Under the pieces are notes generated by a model, which saw only the letters and a list, made by a program, of their open reading frames with translations, did no database searches and was not told the origin of the DNA. Positions 53,159 through 62,277 of a DNA stretch of 64,000 nucleotides are shown piece after piece. The stretch spans positions 496,001-560,000 of the forward strand of contig NZ_BMSE01000002.1 of NCBI RefSeq assembly GCF_014648995.1, in the 5' to 3' direction. The DNA comes from Streptomyces massasporeus (GTDB taxonomy: Bacteria; Actinomycetota; Actinomycetes; Streptomycetales; Streptomycetaceae). Positions within the stretch are counted from its first letter, which is position 1. Each line of letters starts with the position of its first letter. The translations under genes were made by a program, and so were the position numbers.

Positions 53159-54655
53159 GTGTCCCAGCACATAGCCAAGCCCCGTACCACCGCAGTGATC
53201 CTGGCCGGTGGTACCGGTCAGCGCGTGGGTCTGTCGATCCCCAAGCAGCTGCTGAAGATCGCCGGCAAGGCAGTCATCGAGCACACGCTGACCACCTTCG
53301 AGAACACCGACTCGATCGACGACATCATCGTGCTGATGGCGCCGGGTTACGTGCCCGACATCGAGAAGATCGTCGCGAAGGCCGGATTCAAGAAGGTCTC
53401 GAAGGTCATCGAGGGCGGCTCCACGCGGAACGAGACCACCGAGCGCGCCATCGCCGCGCTGGGCGAGGGCCTGGCCGAGGGCGAGGACGCCAACGTCCTC
53501 TTCCACGACGCCGTGCGCCCCCTGCTCTCGCAGCGCGTCATCGACGACTGCGTCGTCGCCCTGGAGCGCTACCAGGCCGTCGACGTGGCCATTCCGTCCG
53601 CGGACACCATCATCGTCACGCGCACGCACGGCGAGGACGGTGAGTTCATCACCGAGATCCCGGACCGCTCCCGGCTGCGCCGCGGCCAGACGCCGCAGGC
53701 GTTCAAGCTGTCCACGATCAAGCGCGCCTACGAGGTCGCCGCGGGTGACCCCAACTTCCAGGCGACCGACGACTGCTCCGTCGTGCTCAAGTACCTGCCG
53801 GACGTGCCGATCCACGTCGTCGCGGGTGACGAGTACAACATGAAGGTCACCCAGCCCGTCGACGTCTTCATCGCCGACAAGCTCTTCCAGCTGGCCTCCA
53901 CGGCCGCCCCCGAGCAGGTCTCCGAGGAGGCCTACCGCGAGCTGCTGACCGGCAAGACCATGGTCGTCTTCGGCGGCAGCTACGGCATCGGCAAGGACAT
54001 CGCCGAGCTCGCCGAGTCCTACGGCGCCAAGGTCTACGCGCTCGGCCGCTCCACCACCGGCACCCACGTGGAGAACCCGGAGGAGGTCGACGACGCCCTG
54101 TCGAAGGCGTACGCCGAGACGGGCCGCATCGACTACGTGGTCAACACCGCCGGCGTGCTGCGCATAGGCAAGCTCGCCGAGACCGACAACGCCACCATCG
54201 AGGAGGCGCTGAAGGTCAACTACCTGGCCCCGGTGCAGATCGCCCGGTCGTCGTACAAGTACCTGTCCGAGACCAAGGGCCAGCTGCTGCTCTACACCTC
54301 CAGCAGCTACACGCGGGGCCGTGCCGAGTACAGCCTGTACTCCTCCACCAAGGCCGCCATGGTGAACCTCACCCAGGCCCTGTCCGACGAGTGGGCCGGC
54401 GACGGCGTCCGCGTCAACTGCATCAACCCCGAGCGCACCGCCACCCCCATGCGCACCAAGGCGTTCGGCCAGGAACCCTCGGGCTCCCTGCTGTCCTCCG
54501 AGGCCGTGGCCCGCACCTCGCTCGACGTGCTGCTCTCCGAGCTCACCGGCCACGTCATCGACGTCCGCCAGCAGGACCCGACGGCCGGCGCGGCCCGGGC
54601 CTCCGGCTTCGAGCAGGCACTGGCCACGGTGCTGGACCGGCAGGACGGCGTGTAA
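53159..54655 (+). CDS. bifunctional cytidylyltransferase / SDR (CDP-ribitol synthase type)
   Basis: A 498-aa fusion. Residues 1-240 are an IspD/TarI-like cytidylyltransferase (VILAGGTGQRVGLSIPKQ, VLFHDAVRPLLSQRVIDD, SRLRRGQTPQAFKL). Residues 262-498 are a short-chain dehydrogenase with the nucleotide loop GGSYGIGKD, NTAGVL and the catalytic YxxxK Tyr394/Lys398. The same fusion in Haemophilus makes CDP-ribitol from ribulose-5-phosphate. It therefore probably supplies activated ribitol, or a related polyol, for the polymerases downstream. GTG 53159 has AAGGTAGG upstream; the frame is open to 53114 with no site. It is the first gene of the wall cluster. Confidence 0.88.
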   Translation: MSQHIAKPRTTAVILAGGTGQRVGLSIPKQLLKIAGKAVIEHTLTTFENTDSIDDIIVLMAPGYVPDIEKIVAKAGFKKVSKVIEGGSTRNETTERAIAALGEGLAEGEDANVLFHDAVRPLLSQRVIDDCVVALERYQAVDVAIPSADTIIVTRTHGEDGEFITEIPDRSRLRRGQTPQAFKLSTIKRAYEVAAGDPNFQATDDCSVVLKYLPDVPIHVVAGDEYNMKVTQPVDVFIADKLFQLASTAAPEQVSEEAYRELLTGKTMVVFGGSYGIGKDIAELAESYGAKVYALGRSTTGTHVENPEEVDDALSKAYAETGRIDYVVNTAGVLRIGKLAETDNATIEEALKVNYLAPVQIARSSYKYLSETKGQLLLYTSSSYTRGRAEYSLYSSTKAAMVNLTQALSDEWAGDGVRVNCINPERTATPMRTKAFGQEPSGSLLSSEAVARTSLDVLLSELTGHVIDVRQQDPTAGAARASGFEQALATVLDRQDGV

Positions 54656-54831
54656 TAATTGGCGCCAAATAGACTTCAGTAATTCAGGCCTCTGCGCCCT
54701 CCTGTCAACGGCTTTTGTCGTCGAACGGAGTGTTCGCAGGGGCCTGAATCCATACCGTCTCGCGAATATTCACAGACCAGCCGCATTCTCGAACCAAGAC
54801 CGGCACACCCCTCCCAAGAGCAGGTTTCTCC

Positions 54832-56946
54832 GTGATATCCACCGCTATTCGCGTCGCCCGGGTGGGCAGCGCGGCCGAGCTGGCCGCGGCGATCCTCATG
54901 GTGGCGGGCTTCCCCGCCCTCATGCTGGCCGCGCTCGTCCCGAGCGTTCCCGCCTTCGCGGCAGCGGCCGCCGTGACGTACCTGGCGGACCACTATCTGC
55001 ACCGCAAGGGCAGCTACCTGATCAACCGCCTCGGCAAGGTGCGGGCCGGTCTGTCGATCCGCTTCCTGATAAGGCAGCTGCTGCTCGTCCTGCTGCTGGC
55101 CCGGCTGTCCCTCGCGGACAACCTGATCTACTACGGGGCGATCGCCTGCTTCATCGCCTTCTACGGCCTCCAGGCCCCGCACGGCGCACTGGTCCAGCTG
55201 ATCCGCAACCGCCGCCGCATGCCGGTCGCCACCCGCAACGTCGACCTGGCCTCGCGCATCTGCATCCCGGACGCCCCGCCGCGCAAGCTGCTGCACCGCT
55301 CCGCCGAGAAGATGCTCCACCTCGACCTGGTGGCGGTCGTCGGCATCCTGGTCGCCGCGCAGGTCAAGTCGGCCCTGATCGGCTTCATCGGCATCGGTGT
55401 CACCGTGGCCCTGGCCACCCTGTACGTCCTGGCGCTCGTGCCGTACGTGCGCGGCCATAAGATCCCGCCGAAGGCGGAGACGGTCCTGGCCGCCGTCGAC
55501 GACTGGCTGGGCGAGTACAAGCCGGAGACGGTCCTGTACTTCTCGGGTTCGAAGGACTCCGCCTACCAGGTCAACATGTGGCTCGACACCATGGAGAAGC
55601 TGGAGTCCAAGCCGCTGATCATCCTGCGTGAGCGGGCGATCCTGAACAATCTGGCGCCCACCACGGTCCCCGTCATCTGCGTGCCCGGAGGGGTGCACCT
55701 GATGAACCTGGACCTCTCCACGGTGCGCGTCGCGCTCTACGCGGCCAACGTCGGCAAGAACATCCACCTGCTGCGCGTGCCCACCATCAAGCACGTCTTC
55801 ATCGGCCACGGCGACAGCGACAAGCTCGCCAGCGTCAACCCGTACAGCAAGGTCTACGACGAGGTGTGGACGGCCGGCCGCGCGGGCCGCGACCGCTACG
55901 CCATCGCCGACGTCGGTGTCCGCGACGACGACATCGTCGAGGTCGGCCGCCCGCAGCTCGCCCCGATCCAGACCTGGCAGGGCGTGCCCGAGGGGCGCAT
56001 CCCCACGGTTCTGTACGCCCCCACCTGGGAGGGCTGGGACGGCAACCCGGGCAACACCTCGGTCGTGCTGGCCGGCGAGAACATCGTGAAGCAGCTCGTG
56101 CAGGCCGACCCGCCGGTCCGCGTCCTGTACAAGCCGCACCCGTTCACCGGCAACGTCAGCAAGGAGGCCGGCGCCGCTCACCGGCGGATCACCGCCCTGG
56201 TGCAGAAGGCCGCCGCGGAGCGCGCCATCAACACGCGCTTCATCGCCGACACCGCCGCCCAGGCGCAGGCCAAGGCCGAGCTGGAGCGGATCGAGGCCCG
56301 GCTCGCGCAGCTGTCCGGCTCCGGCGGCGACCGTGGCGACGAGGCCGTGGCCACCCGTGACGGGCTGGTCGACGTCGCCCGGCACGAGGAGGTCGCCCGG
56401 CTGCGCGCCGAGTGGAACGACGCCTACTGGCGTTCCTTCCCGTCCTGGGAGCACCGCGTCATCACGGGCGCCGAGCCGCGCCTGTACGACTGCTTCAACG
56501 TCTCCGACGCGATGGTCTCCGACATCTCCAGCGTGGTGTCCGACTTCATCGCGAGCGGCAAGCCGTACGCGGTCACCGACTCCGCCGAGGTGGGCGTCGA
56601 GGAGTTCAAGCGGAACAACACGGCGGTGCGTGCCGCGGTGATCCTCTCCAACAGCGCGTCCGAGCTGGGCGAGCTGCTCGGCGCGGTCCGCGCCCCGGAC
56701 GCCGACCGGCTGGCCGAGGACCGCAAGGAGCTCAAGCGGTACCTGCTGGGCCCGGACGAGCCGACCTCCCTCGAGCAGTTCAACACCGCCGTCGCGAACC
56801 TCGCGGTCAAGGCCGAGACGCGCAATGTCGGCCAGCAGTCCCGGGACGTGGCCGCCCTCGCGGAGAGCGAGGCCGAGCTGGCGAACGCCGTGCCTGGGCA
56901 GCGGGTGGCCGCTGCCGGTGACACGGACGGGGTCGGAACGGCCTGA
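54832..56946 (+). CDS. polyol-phosphate polymerase, CDP-glycerol glycerophosphotransferase family
   Basis: A 704-aa protein. The N-terminal 200 residues hold about five hydrophobic helices and basic loops. The rest is a TagF/TarL-like GT-B transferase, with VLYFSGSKDSAYQVNMWL, TIKHVFIGHGDSDK, VLYAPTWEGWDGNPGNTS, VLYKPHPFTGN and the acceptor end DAMVSDISSVVSDFIASGKP. The insert at about 455-520 is a coiled coil (QAQAKAELERIEARLAQL). It would extend a ribitol- or glycerol-phosphate wall polymer from the CDP-polyol made by the upstream gene. GTG 54832 is the start. A paralogue lies in reverse orientation at 58531. Confidence 0.9.
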   Translation: MISTAIRVARVGSAAELAAAILMVAGFPALMLAALVPSVPAFAAAAAVTYLADHYLHRKGSYLINRLGKVRAGLSIRFLIRQLLLVLLLARLSLADNLIYYGAIACFIAFYGLQAPHGALVQLIRNRRRMPVATRNVDLASRICIPDAPPRKLLHRSAEKMLHLDLVAVVGILVAAQVKSALIGFIGIGVTVALATLYVLALVPYVRGHKIPPKAETVLAAVDDWLGEYKPETVLYFSGSKDSAYQVNMWLDTMEKLESKPLIILRERAILNNLAPTTVPVICVPGGVHLMNLDLSTVRVALYAANVGKNIHLLRVPTIKHVFIGHGDSDKLASVNPYSKVYDEVWTAGRAGRDRYAIADVGVRDDDIVEVGRPQLAPIQTWQGVPEGRIPTVLYAPTWEGWDGNPGNTSVVLAGENIVKQLVQADPPVRVLYKPHPFTGNVSKEAGAAHRRITALVQKAAAERAINTRFIADTAAQAQAKAELERIEARLAQLSGSGGDRGDEAVATRDGLVDVARHEEVARLRAEWNDAYWRSFPSWEHRVITGAEPRLYDCFNVSDAMVSDISSVVSDFIASGKPYAVTDSAEVGVEEFKRNNTAVRAAVILSNSASELGELLGAVRAPDADRLAEDRKELKRYLLGPDEPTSLEQFNTAVANLAVKAETRNVGQQSRDVAALAESEAELANAVPGQRVAAAGDTDGVGTA

Positions 56947-56963
56947 ACTTCCGCAGCTGACTG

Positions 56964-57006
56964 AAGAGTTCGGCCCCGAGGAGCTTCTCCTCGGGGCCGA
57001 ACTCTT
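56964..57006 (+). terminator. terminator after the first polymerase
   Basis: A 20-bp perfect stem starting AAGAGTTCGGCC with a 3-nt loop and a following T run (CTCTTTCT). It is the strongest terminator in the window and lies 18 bp after the stop. Confidence 0.9.
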
Positions 57007-57149
57007 TCTGCTTCCCGGGTCCTGTCGGCGCAATGTGTGACGTGTCCCACTAACACCCGTGTGCGAGGCAACCGCTTGCCTCGATCACCCGTCTACCAAG
57101 TAGCGAATGAGGCGATACGGGGGGAATATCCCGTTGACTAGGGGGAAAC

Positions 57150-58358
57150 GTGACCGTGACGCAGCCTGATGTGAGTGTGATCATCGGTGCGTACGAAGCG
57201 ATGCCGTATCTGATCGAGTGCCTCTCGTCCGTCGAGGCGCAGACCATCGATCCGACACGCGTCGAGGTCATCGCGGTGGACGACGGTTCGACGGACGGGA
57301 CGGGGGAGTACCTGGAGGAGTTCGCCGAGCGCGCTCCCATGCACGTGCTGGTGATCCGGCAGGAGAACTCCGGCGGCCCCAGCGGCCCGCGCAACGTGGG
57401 CCTGGGCAAGGCCACCGGACGCTACGTCTTCTTCCTCGACGCGGACGACCGGCTGGGCCCCGAGGCCCTGGAGCGGATGGTCGACATGGCCGACCGCGCC
57501 GGCACGGACGTGGTGCTCGGCAAGGTCGAGGGCGTCAACCGCTCGGCACCGAAGTCCATGTGGGGCAAGACGGTGGAGCGGACGGACGTCTTCTCCTCCA
57601 ACATCAAGTTCACGCTCAGCGCGCAGAAGCTGTTCCGCCGCGCCCTGCTGGACCGGCACGGCATGCGCTTCGACGAGTCGCTGTTCACCGGCGAGGACGC
57701 GCTGTTCACCATGGAGGCGTATCTGCGGGCGGACGGCGTCTCCGTGGTCGCCGACCACACCTGCTACTACCTGGTCGGCCGCGACGACGGCAAGCACGTG
57801 ACGAAGAGCGGCAGTTACACGCTGCGCTTCGACTCCGCGCGGGCCCTGATGGAGCTCATCGCCGATCTCGTCCCCGCGGGCGGCCGACGCGACCAGCTGA
57901 TGATCCGGCCCTTCCTCGTCACGCTGCTGCCGCAGTTCGGGCCCAAGTACCTGACGGACAGCGAGGAGGTCCGCCGGCACAAGTTCGAGCTCGCCAAGCC
58001 GCTGATGGACACCTACTGGACCGAGGGCGTCGCCCAGCGCCTCAAGGTGCACGAGCGGCTGCGGCTGCACCTGGTCGCCGAGCAGCGCCCCGAACTGCTG
58101 CCGGACGTCGTGCGGTTCGTCAAGGCCAAGAAGCAGGCGGCGGCCCTCCTCGAGAGGAAGGGCCGCCGTGTGTACCTGGCCTACCCGCACTTCCGGGACC
58201 GCGCCGCCGGCGTCCCCGATGCGGTCTACCTCGCCGAGCCCCGGGAGGCCCGGGCCTTCCCGGGCTACCGCGAGGGCGGTGTCGACACCTTCATGCGCCG
58301 GGCGGTGCGCAAGGCGCGGCGGGTGCTGACGTCCCGCGAGATGCGGCACGCGGCGTGA
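57150..58358 (+). CDS. family 2 glycosyltransferase
   Basis: A 402-aa GT2 enzyme. The nucleotide-binding start VSVIIGAYEAMPYLIECLSS, IAVDDGSTDGTGEYLEEF and the metal motif FFLDADDR (Asp near 97-100) are canonical, and GEDALFTMEAYL holds the likely catalytic acid. There is no membrane helix; the C-terminal 150 residues are helical and basic, like enzymes that add sugars to teichoic acids. GTG 57150 follows GGGGGAAAC. It has its own promoter after the strong terminator and is convergent with the second polymerase. Donor and acceptor sugars are unknown. Confidence 0.88.
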   Translation: MTVTQPDVSVIIGAYEAMPYLIECLSSVEAQTIDPTRVEVIAVDDGSTDGTGEYLEEFAERAPMHVLVIRQENSGGPSGPRNVGLGKATGRYVFFLDADDRLGPEALERMVDMADRAGTDVVLGKVEGVNRSAPKSMWGKTVERTDVFSSNIKFTLSAQKLFRRALLDRHGMRFDESLFTGEDALFTMEAYLRADGVSVVADHTCYYLVGRDDGKHVTKSGSYTLRFDSARALMELIADLVPAGGRRDQLMIRPFLVTLLPQFGPKYLTDSEEVRRHKFELAKPLMDTYWTEGVAQRLKVHERLRLHLVAEQRPELLPDVVRFVKAKKQAAALLERKGRRVYLAYPHFRDRAAGVPDAVYLAEPREARAFPGYREGGVDTFMRRAVRKARRVLTSREMRHAA

Positions 58359-58371
58359 CCGCGCGTGCCGC

Positions 58372-58565
58372 TGCCCAACGCGGTGTGGTCGGGCCACAGC
58401 GGTGCGGTCGGGTCCTCCGTCGCGGTGCCGCTCGACGCGGTGCGGTCGGGATCTGGAACGCGGTGCGGTCGGGATCTAGAACGCGATGCCGCTCAACGCG
58501 GTGCGGAAGGGACCTGGAACGCGGTGCCGCTCAACGCGGTGCGGTCGGGACCTCGGTCGCGGTGC
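58372..58565. repeat. imperfect tandem repeat between convergent genes
   Basis: About six copies of a G/C-rich unit containing GCGGTGCGGTCGGGA and TCTGGAACG or CCTGGAACG, alternating with GTGCCGCTCAACGCG. The period varies between about 22 and 37 bp because the second part is sometimes missing. The array starts just after the GT2 stop and runs into the 3' end of the reverse polymerase gene, whose last residues (ATEVPTAPR) are encoded by repeat sequence. Confidence 0.8.
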
Positions 58566-60573
58566 GCTGACCGGGCACCGCGGCCAGCCGCTCCGCCACC
58601 CGGGCCCTGTGGTCCCGGGCCGCCCCGCACAGCGCCCGGACGGCGTCGTTGAAGCGCTCCTGCGACGAGGGCTCCGCCGGGCCGAGCAGCCGCAGTTTCA
58701 ACTCGGCTCGTGCCTCGGCCAGCTCGTCGCGCTCCGGGTGCCGGACGGCGTCCAGCAGGTCCGGCACCCCGGCGGCGTCCGGCGTCAGCACCGTCGCCGC
58801 GACCACCGTCGGGAACGCGACACGGAAGGCGTCCTCGGACAGCCCACTGGTGTTGGCCACGGCGTACGGCTTCGCACTGGCGAGGAAGTCGCTGATCACG
58901 CTCGACACATCGCTGATCAGCAGGTCGGCCACGTTGAAGCAGGAGTACAGCGTGGGCCTGGCGTCCGTGATGATCTGGTGCTCACCCTCCGGCAGCGAGG
59001 CCCAGTACGCCTCCTCCCACGCGGCCGTCGCCCGCGCCACCGCCTCCGCGCGGCCCGGCTCCGGCGCCGACTGCACCAGCATCCGCTCCACGGTGTCGGC
59101 CCCGGCCCGGAACACCGACGTGGTGAGCCGGTCCAGCTCGGCGGTGCGGAGGGTGAGTTCCGCGCTGTCCGAGGGGCGTGCCCCCGCCCGCTCCCGGTTG
59201 GCCGCCCGGATCAGCTCCCGGATCCGCAGATCGGCCGCGCCGGCGCGCGGGTCCACCGAGCCCGTCAGCGGGTGCGGCTTGTACAGGAGCCGCACGCCCG
59301 GGTCGGCGAGCAGCGCCCGGACCAGGTTCTCCCCGGCCGCGATCACCGAGGTGTTGCCGGGATTGCCGTCCCAGCCCTCCCAGGTCGGCGCGTACAGCAC
59401 GGTCGTGCGCGGCCCGGCCGGCGGGCCCGCGTAGGGCAGCACGCCGTCCAGCTGCGGGCGGCCCGTCTCCACCACGTCCTTGTCCTCGACCCCGACCTCG
59501 GCCAGGGCGTAGCGCTCGCGCGCGGCGGGCCCGGCCACCCACACCTCGTCGTACGCCTTCGCGTACGGGTTGCAGGACGACAGCTTGTCGCTCTCGCCGT
59601 GGTTGACGAAGGTGTGCTTGATCGTGGGGATGCGCAGCACCTGAGAGGTCTTGCCGGAGTTCGACGGGTGGATGAGGACCTGGAGCGTGGAGTGCTCCAG
59701 GCGCATCAGCGTCGACACCTTCGGCAGGCACACGATGGGGATGTCCGTCGCAGCGATCTTCTGCACCATGAACCGCTCGCGCAGGATGATGACCGGCCTG
59801 CCGTCCAGTCCGGCGAGCGGCTCCAGCCACATGTTCGCCTGGTAGGCCGAGGCGGCACCGCCGGAGAAGTACAGGCCGGCGGTCGGCCGGTACGCGGCCA
59901 GCCAGGCGTCGAACCAGTCGAGCACCTCCTGCTCGTCCGCCGGGCGGCGACCCGGCAGCAGGCGCAGGAGCAGCGCGCCGAGGCCGATCAGTCCGAGGGC
60001 GAGGGAGAGCGCGATGCCCGCCGCCGCGTAGACCGGCCGGTCGCCCGGCGCGCTGGCCAGCAGCCCGGCCGTCGCGGGCAGGCCGAACACGAGCAGTCGG
60101 TGGCCGGGGCGGCGCAGCAGCACGGACGGGGCGGGGGACAGCCGCAGTGCCGAGGCGTCGATGTTCCGGGTCACCACGGGCAGCGTGCGGGTGCGGCGGA
60201 CCAGCACGGAGACCGCCTGGATCGCGCAGTGCAGCACGTAGAAGACGAGCAGCCCGGCCACCAGCGGGGCGTACACCGTCTCCCGGTCCTGCTCGCCGAG
60301 CCGCAGCAGGGCCACGACCAGCAGCAGGTCCCGCAGGACGTGCCGCACGGTGATGTCGGCGTGCGACTTGGCGAACAGCGACAGCACCCCGCGCTGCCAC
60401 CGGTACAGCACGCCCTCGGTGGCCAGGGAGACGGCCGTCGCGGCGATCAGCAGCGGGACGTGGGGCAGCAGCGCCGCGACCGCCTGTGCGGCGAAGGCGG
60501 CGGCCAGGACGACGGTGACCAGCCCCTTGAGGAGGGCCTGCGGGCGGGGGAGAGGTACGGGCACTGCGGTCAC
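58531..60573 (-). CDS. second polyol-phosphate polymerase, CDP-glycerol glycerophosphotransferase family
   Basis: A 680-aa paralogue of the protein at 54832 with the same plan. It has N-terminal membrane helices (1-75, 100-125, 160-200) and a TagF-like domain with LYFSGGAASAYQANMWLEPL, TIKHTFVNHGESDK, VLYAPTWEGWDGNPGNTS, LLYKPHPLTGS and DLLISDVSSVISDFLASAKP. It may make a second polymer or act at another step (primer versus elongation). The frame starts at GTG 60573, but the Shine-Dalgarno sequence CTGGAG overlaps that codon, so GTG 60564 is more likely. Both ends border tandem-repeat arrays. Confidence 0.9.
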   Translation of the reverse strand: MTAVPVPLPRPQALLKGLVTVVLAAAFAAQAVAALLPHVPLLIAATAVSLATEGVLYRWQRGVLSLFAKSHADITVRHVLRDLLLVVALLRLGEQDRETVYAPLVAGLLVFYVLHCAIQAVSVLVRRTRTLPVVTRNIDASALRLSPAPSVLLRRPGHRLLVFGLPATAGLLASAPGDRPVYAAAGIALSLALGLIGLGALLLRLLPGRRPADEQEVLDWFDAWLAAYRPTAGLYFSGGAASAYQANMWLEPLAGLDGRPVIILRERFMVQKIAATDIPIVCLPKVSTLMRLEHSTLQVLIHPSNSGKTSQVLRIPTIKHTFVNHGESDKLSSCNPYAKAYDEVWVAGPAARERYALAEVGVEDKDVVETGRPQLDGVLPYAGPPAGPRTTVLYAPTWEGWDGNPGNTSVIAAGENLVRALLADPGVRLLYKPHPLTGSVDPRAGAADLRIRELIRAANRERAGARPSDSAELTLRTAELDRLTTSVFRAGADTVERMLVQSAPEPGRAEAVARATAAWEEAYWASLPEGEHQIITDARPTLYSCFNVADLLISDVSSVISDFLASAKPYAVANTSGLSEDAFRVAFPTVVAATVLTPDAAGVPDLLDAVRHPERDELAEARAELKLRLLGPAEPSSQERFNDAVRALCGAARDHRARVAERLAAVPGQRTATEVPTAPR

Positions 60574-60630
60574 TCCAGGAGCGTCGGGTCGGCGCAGGTC
60601 GGCCGTCCGGGTTAACGCGCGGCGACCTCT

Positions 60631-60652
60631 CTACGACACGCGCGTGTCGTAG
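60631..60652. promoter_or_regulatory. 22-bp perfect palindrome before the second polymerase
   Basis: The arm CTACGACACGC and its exact complement abut without a spacer. The site is about 60-80 bp upstream of the polymerase start on the minus strand. A related half-site GCGTGTCGT follows at 60677-60685, and a related core (ACACGCGTGT) is at 3898-3914. It is likely an operator. Confidence 0.6.
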
Positions 60653-60785
60653 GGGCGTGGGGGCGGTTGCCGTCTCGCGTGTCGTCGGACCGTAGCGGAA
60701 GATCCTGTTCCTGTCGCGGGCGGGGGTCGAAGAAGGTCGCGGTGAGGTTCGAGAGGGGCGAAAGGTCACGTCATGGGGTGGAAGA

Positions 60786-60945
60786 AGGGCGGCAGCGCTC
60801 CCGTGACGACGGCGGCACTGCTCCCGTGCGACGGCGGCAATGCACCCGTGACGACGGCGGCAGCGCCCCCCTTACGTCGGCAGAGTCGTTCCCGTGCCGA
60901 CGGCGGCAGCGCTCCCGTGACGCCGACGGCACCGTCCGTAGCGTG
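60786..60945. repeat. tandem array of about 23-bp units before proB
   Basis: Six to seven imperfect units of about 23 bp built on GGCGGCAGCGCTCCCGTGACGAC. The unit length is not a multiple of three, and the units differ by substitutions and 1-2 bp indels, so all frames through it are meaningless. It fills most of the gap between the second polymerase and proB and ends about 80 bp before the proB start. Confidence 0.8.
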
Positions 60946-61025
60946 GACCGGCGCCGCACCCCGCCCGGCCGTCCCGTAGATTTCCTGGTGAGCGACCGAA
61001 TCGATGCGAGGGGACGGACGGCGAC

Positions 61026-62153
61026 GTGGCAGGGGCAAGGCAGGCCGTGGGCGAGGCCCGCAGGATCGTCGTCAAGGTCGGGTCCTCCTCGCTGACCACC
61101 GCCTCGGGCGGCCTGGACGCGGACCGCGTGGACGCGCTGGTCGACGTCCTCGCCAAGGTCCGCAGCGGCGGGGAACGCGAGATCGTCCTGGTCTCCTCGG
61201 GCGCCATCGCCGCCGGCCTCGCCCCGCTGGGCCTGCGCCGCCGCCCCAAGGACCTCGCCCGGCAGCAGGCCGCCGCCAGCGTCGGACAGGGACTGCTGGT
61301 CGCCCGCTACACCGCCTCGTTCGCCCGCTACGGCGTCCGCGTCGGGCAGGTCCTGCTGACTTCCGACGACATGAGCCGCCGCTCGCACCACCGCAACGCC
61401 TCGCGCACCCTCGACAAACTGCTCGCCATGGGCGCCTTCCCGATCGTCAACGAGAACGACACCGTCGCCACGGACGAGATCCGCTTCGGCGACAACGACC
61501 GCCTCGCCGCCCTCGTCGCCCACCTCGTCCACGCCGACCTGCTGGTCCTGCTGTCCGACGTGGACGGCGTCTACGACGGCGACCCGGCAAAGCCCGGCAC
61601 CTCCCGCATCGGCGAGGTGCGCGACCCCTCCGACCTCGCGGACGTGGAGATCGGCAGCACGGGCAAGGCCGGTGTCGGCACCGGCGGCATGGTCACCAAG
61701 GTCGAGGCCGCCCGGATCGCCGCGGCCGCCGGCGTCCCCGTCGTCCTCACCAGCGCCGTCCACGCGGCCGACGCCCTGACCGGCCAGGACACCGGCACCT
61801 TCTTCCACCCCACCGGCAAGCGCTCCGCCGACCGGCTGCTGTGGCTCCAGCACGCCTCCACCCCGCAGGGCGCGCTGACCCTCGACGACGGCGCCGTGCA
61901 GGCCGTCGTGGACCGCCGCAAGTCGCTCCTGCCGGCCGGGATCGCCGCCGTCGAGGGCGAGTTCAGCGCCGGCGACCCGGTCGAACTGCGGGACGGCACG
62001 GGGCACGCGGTGGCCCGCGGGCTGGTCAACTTCGACGCCAAGGAGATCCCGCGGCTCATCGGCCGCTCCACCCGGGAACTGGCCCGCGATCTCGGACCCG
62101 CGTACGAACGTGAGGTCGTACACAGGGACGACCTGGTGGTCCTGCACCCGTAA
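61026..62153 (+). CDS. proB: glutamate 5-kinase
   Basis: A 375-aa enzyme of the first proline step (glutamate to glutamyl-5-phosphate). The amino-acid-kinase domain has IVVKVGSSSLT, LVSSGAIAAGL, NENDTVATDEIRFGDND and GTGGMVTKVEAARIA; the C-terminal PUA domain starts near 285 (RRKSLLPAGIAAVEGEFSAG). GTG 61026 is the start, with little ribosome site. proA follows after one small gene, so the proline pathway is nearly contiguous. Confidence 0.97.
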   Translation: MAGARQAVGEARRIVVKVGSSSLTTASGGLDADRVDALVDVLAKVRSGGEREIVLVSSGAIAAGLAPLGLRRRPKDLARQQAAASVGQGLLVARYTASFARYGVRVGQVLLTSDDMSRRSHHRNASRTLDKLLAMGAFPIVNENDTVATDEIRFGDNDRLAALVAHLVHADLLVLLSDVDGVYDGDPAKPGTSRIGEVRDPSDLADVEIGSTGKAGVGTGGMVTKVEAARIAAAAGVPVVLTSAVHAADALTGQDTGTFFHPTGKRSADRLLWLQHASTPQGALTLDDGAVQAVVDRRKSLLPAGIAAVEGEFSAGDPVELRDGTGHAVARGLVNFDAKEIPRLIGRSTRELARDLGPAYEREVVHRDDLVVLHP

Positions 62154-62277
62154 TGGGTCGAAACGTCCGCCCCCGGTGGTGGACGTTCCGCAAAACCGCC
62201 ACGCGACGCCTTGCGGCCTGCTCAACTTTGTCCCAGGGAACTGTTCCGCAGCAGCGCCAAGCGCAAAGGAGGCCGTC

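Noticed and set aside
58372..60945. The two tandem arrays as CRISPR-like loci
   Set aside because: Units are contiguous and vary in length, there are no unique spacers of even size and no cas genes.
60667..61095. Frames through the tandem array before proB on both strands
   Set aside because: The repeat unit is about 23 bp, so frames are open by composition only; there is no consistent peptide repeat and no ribosome site.
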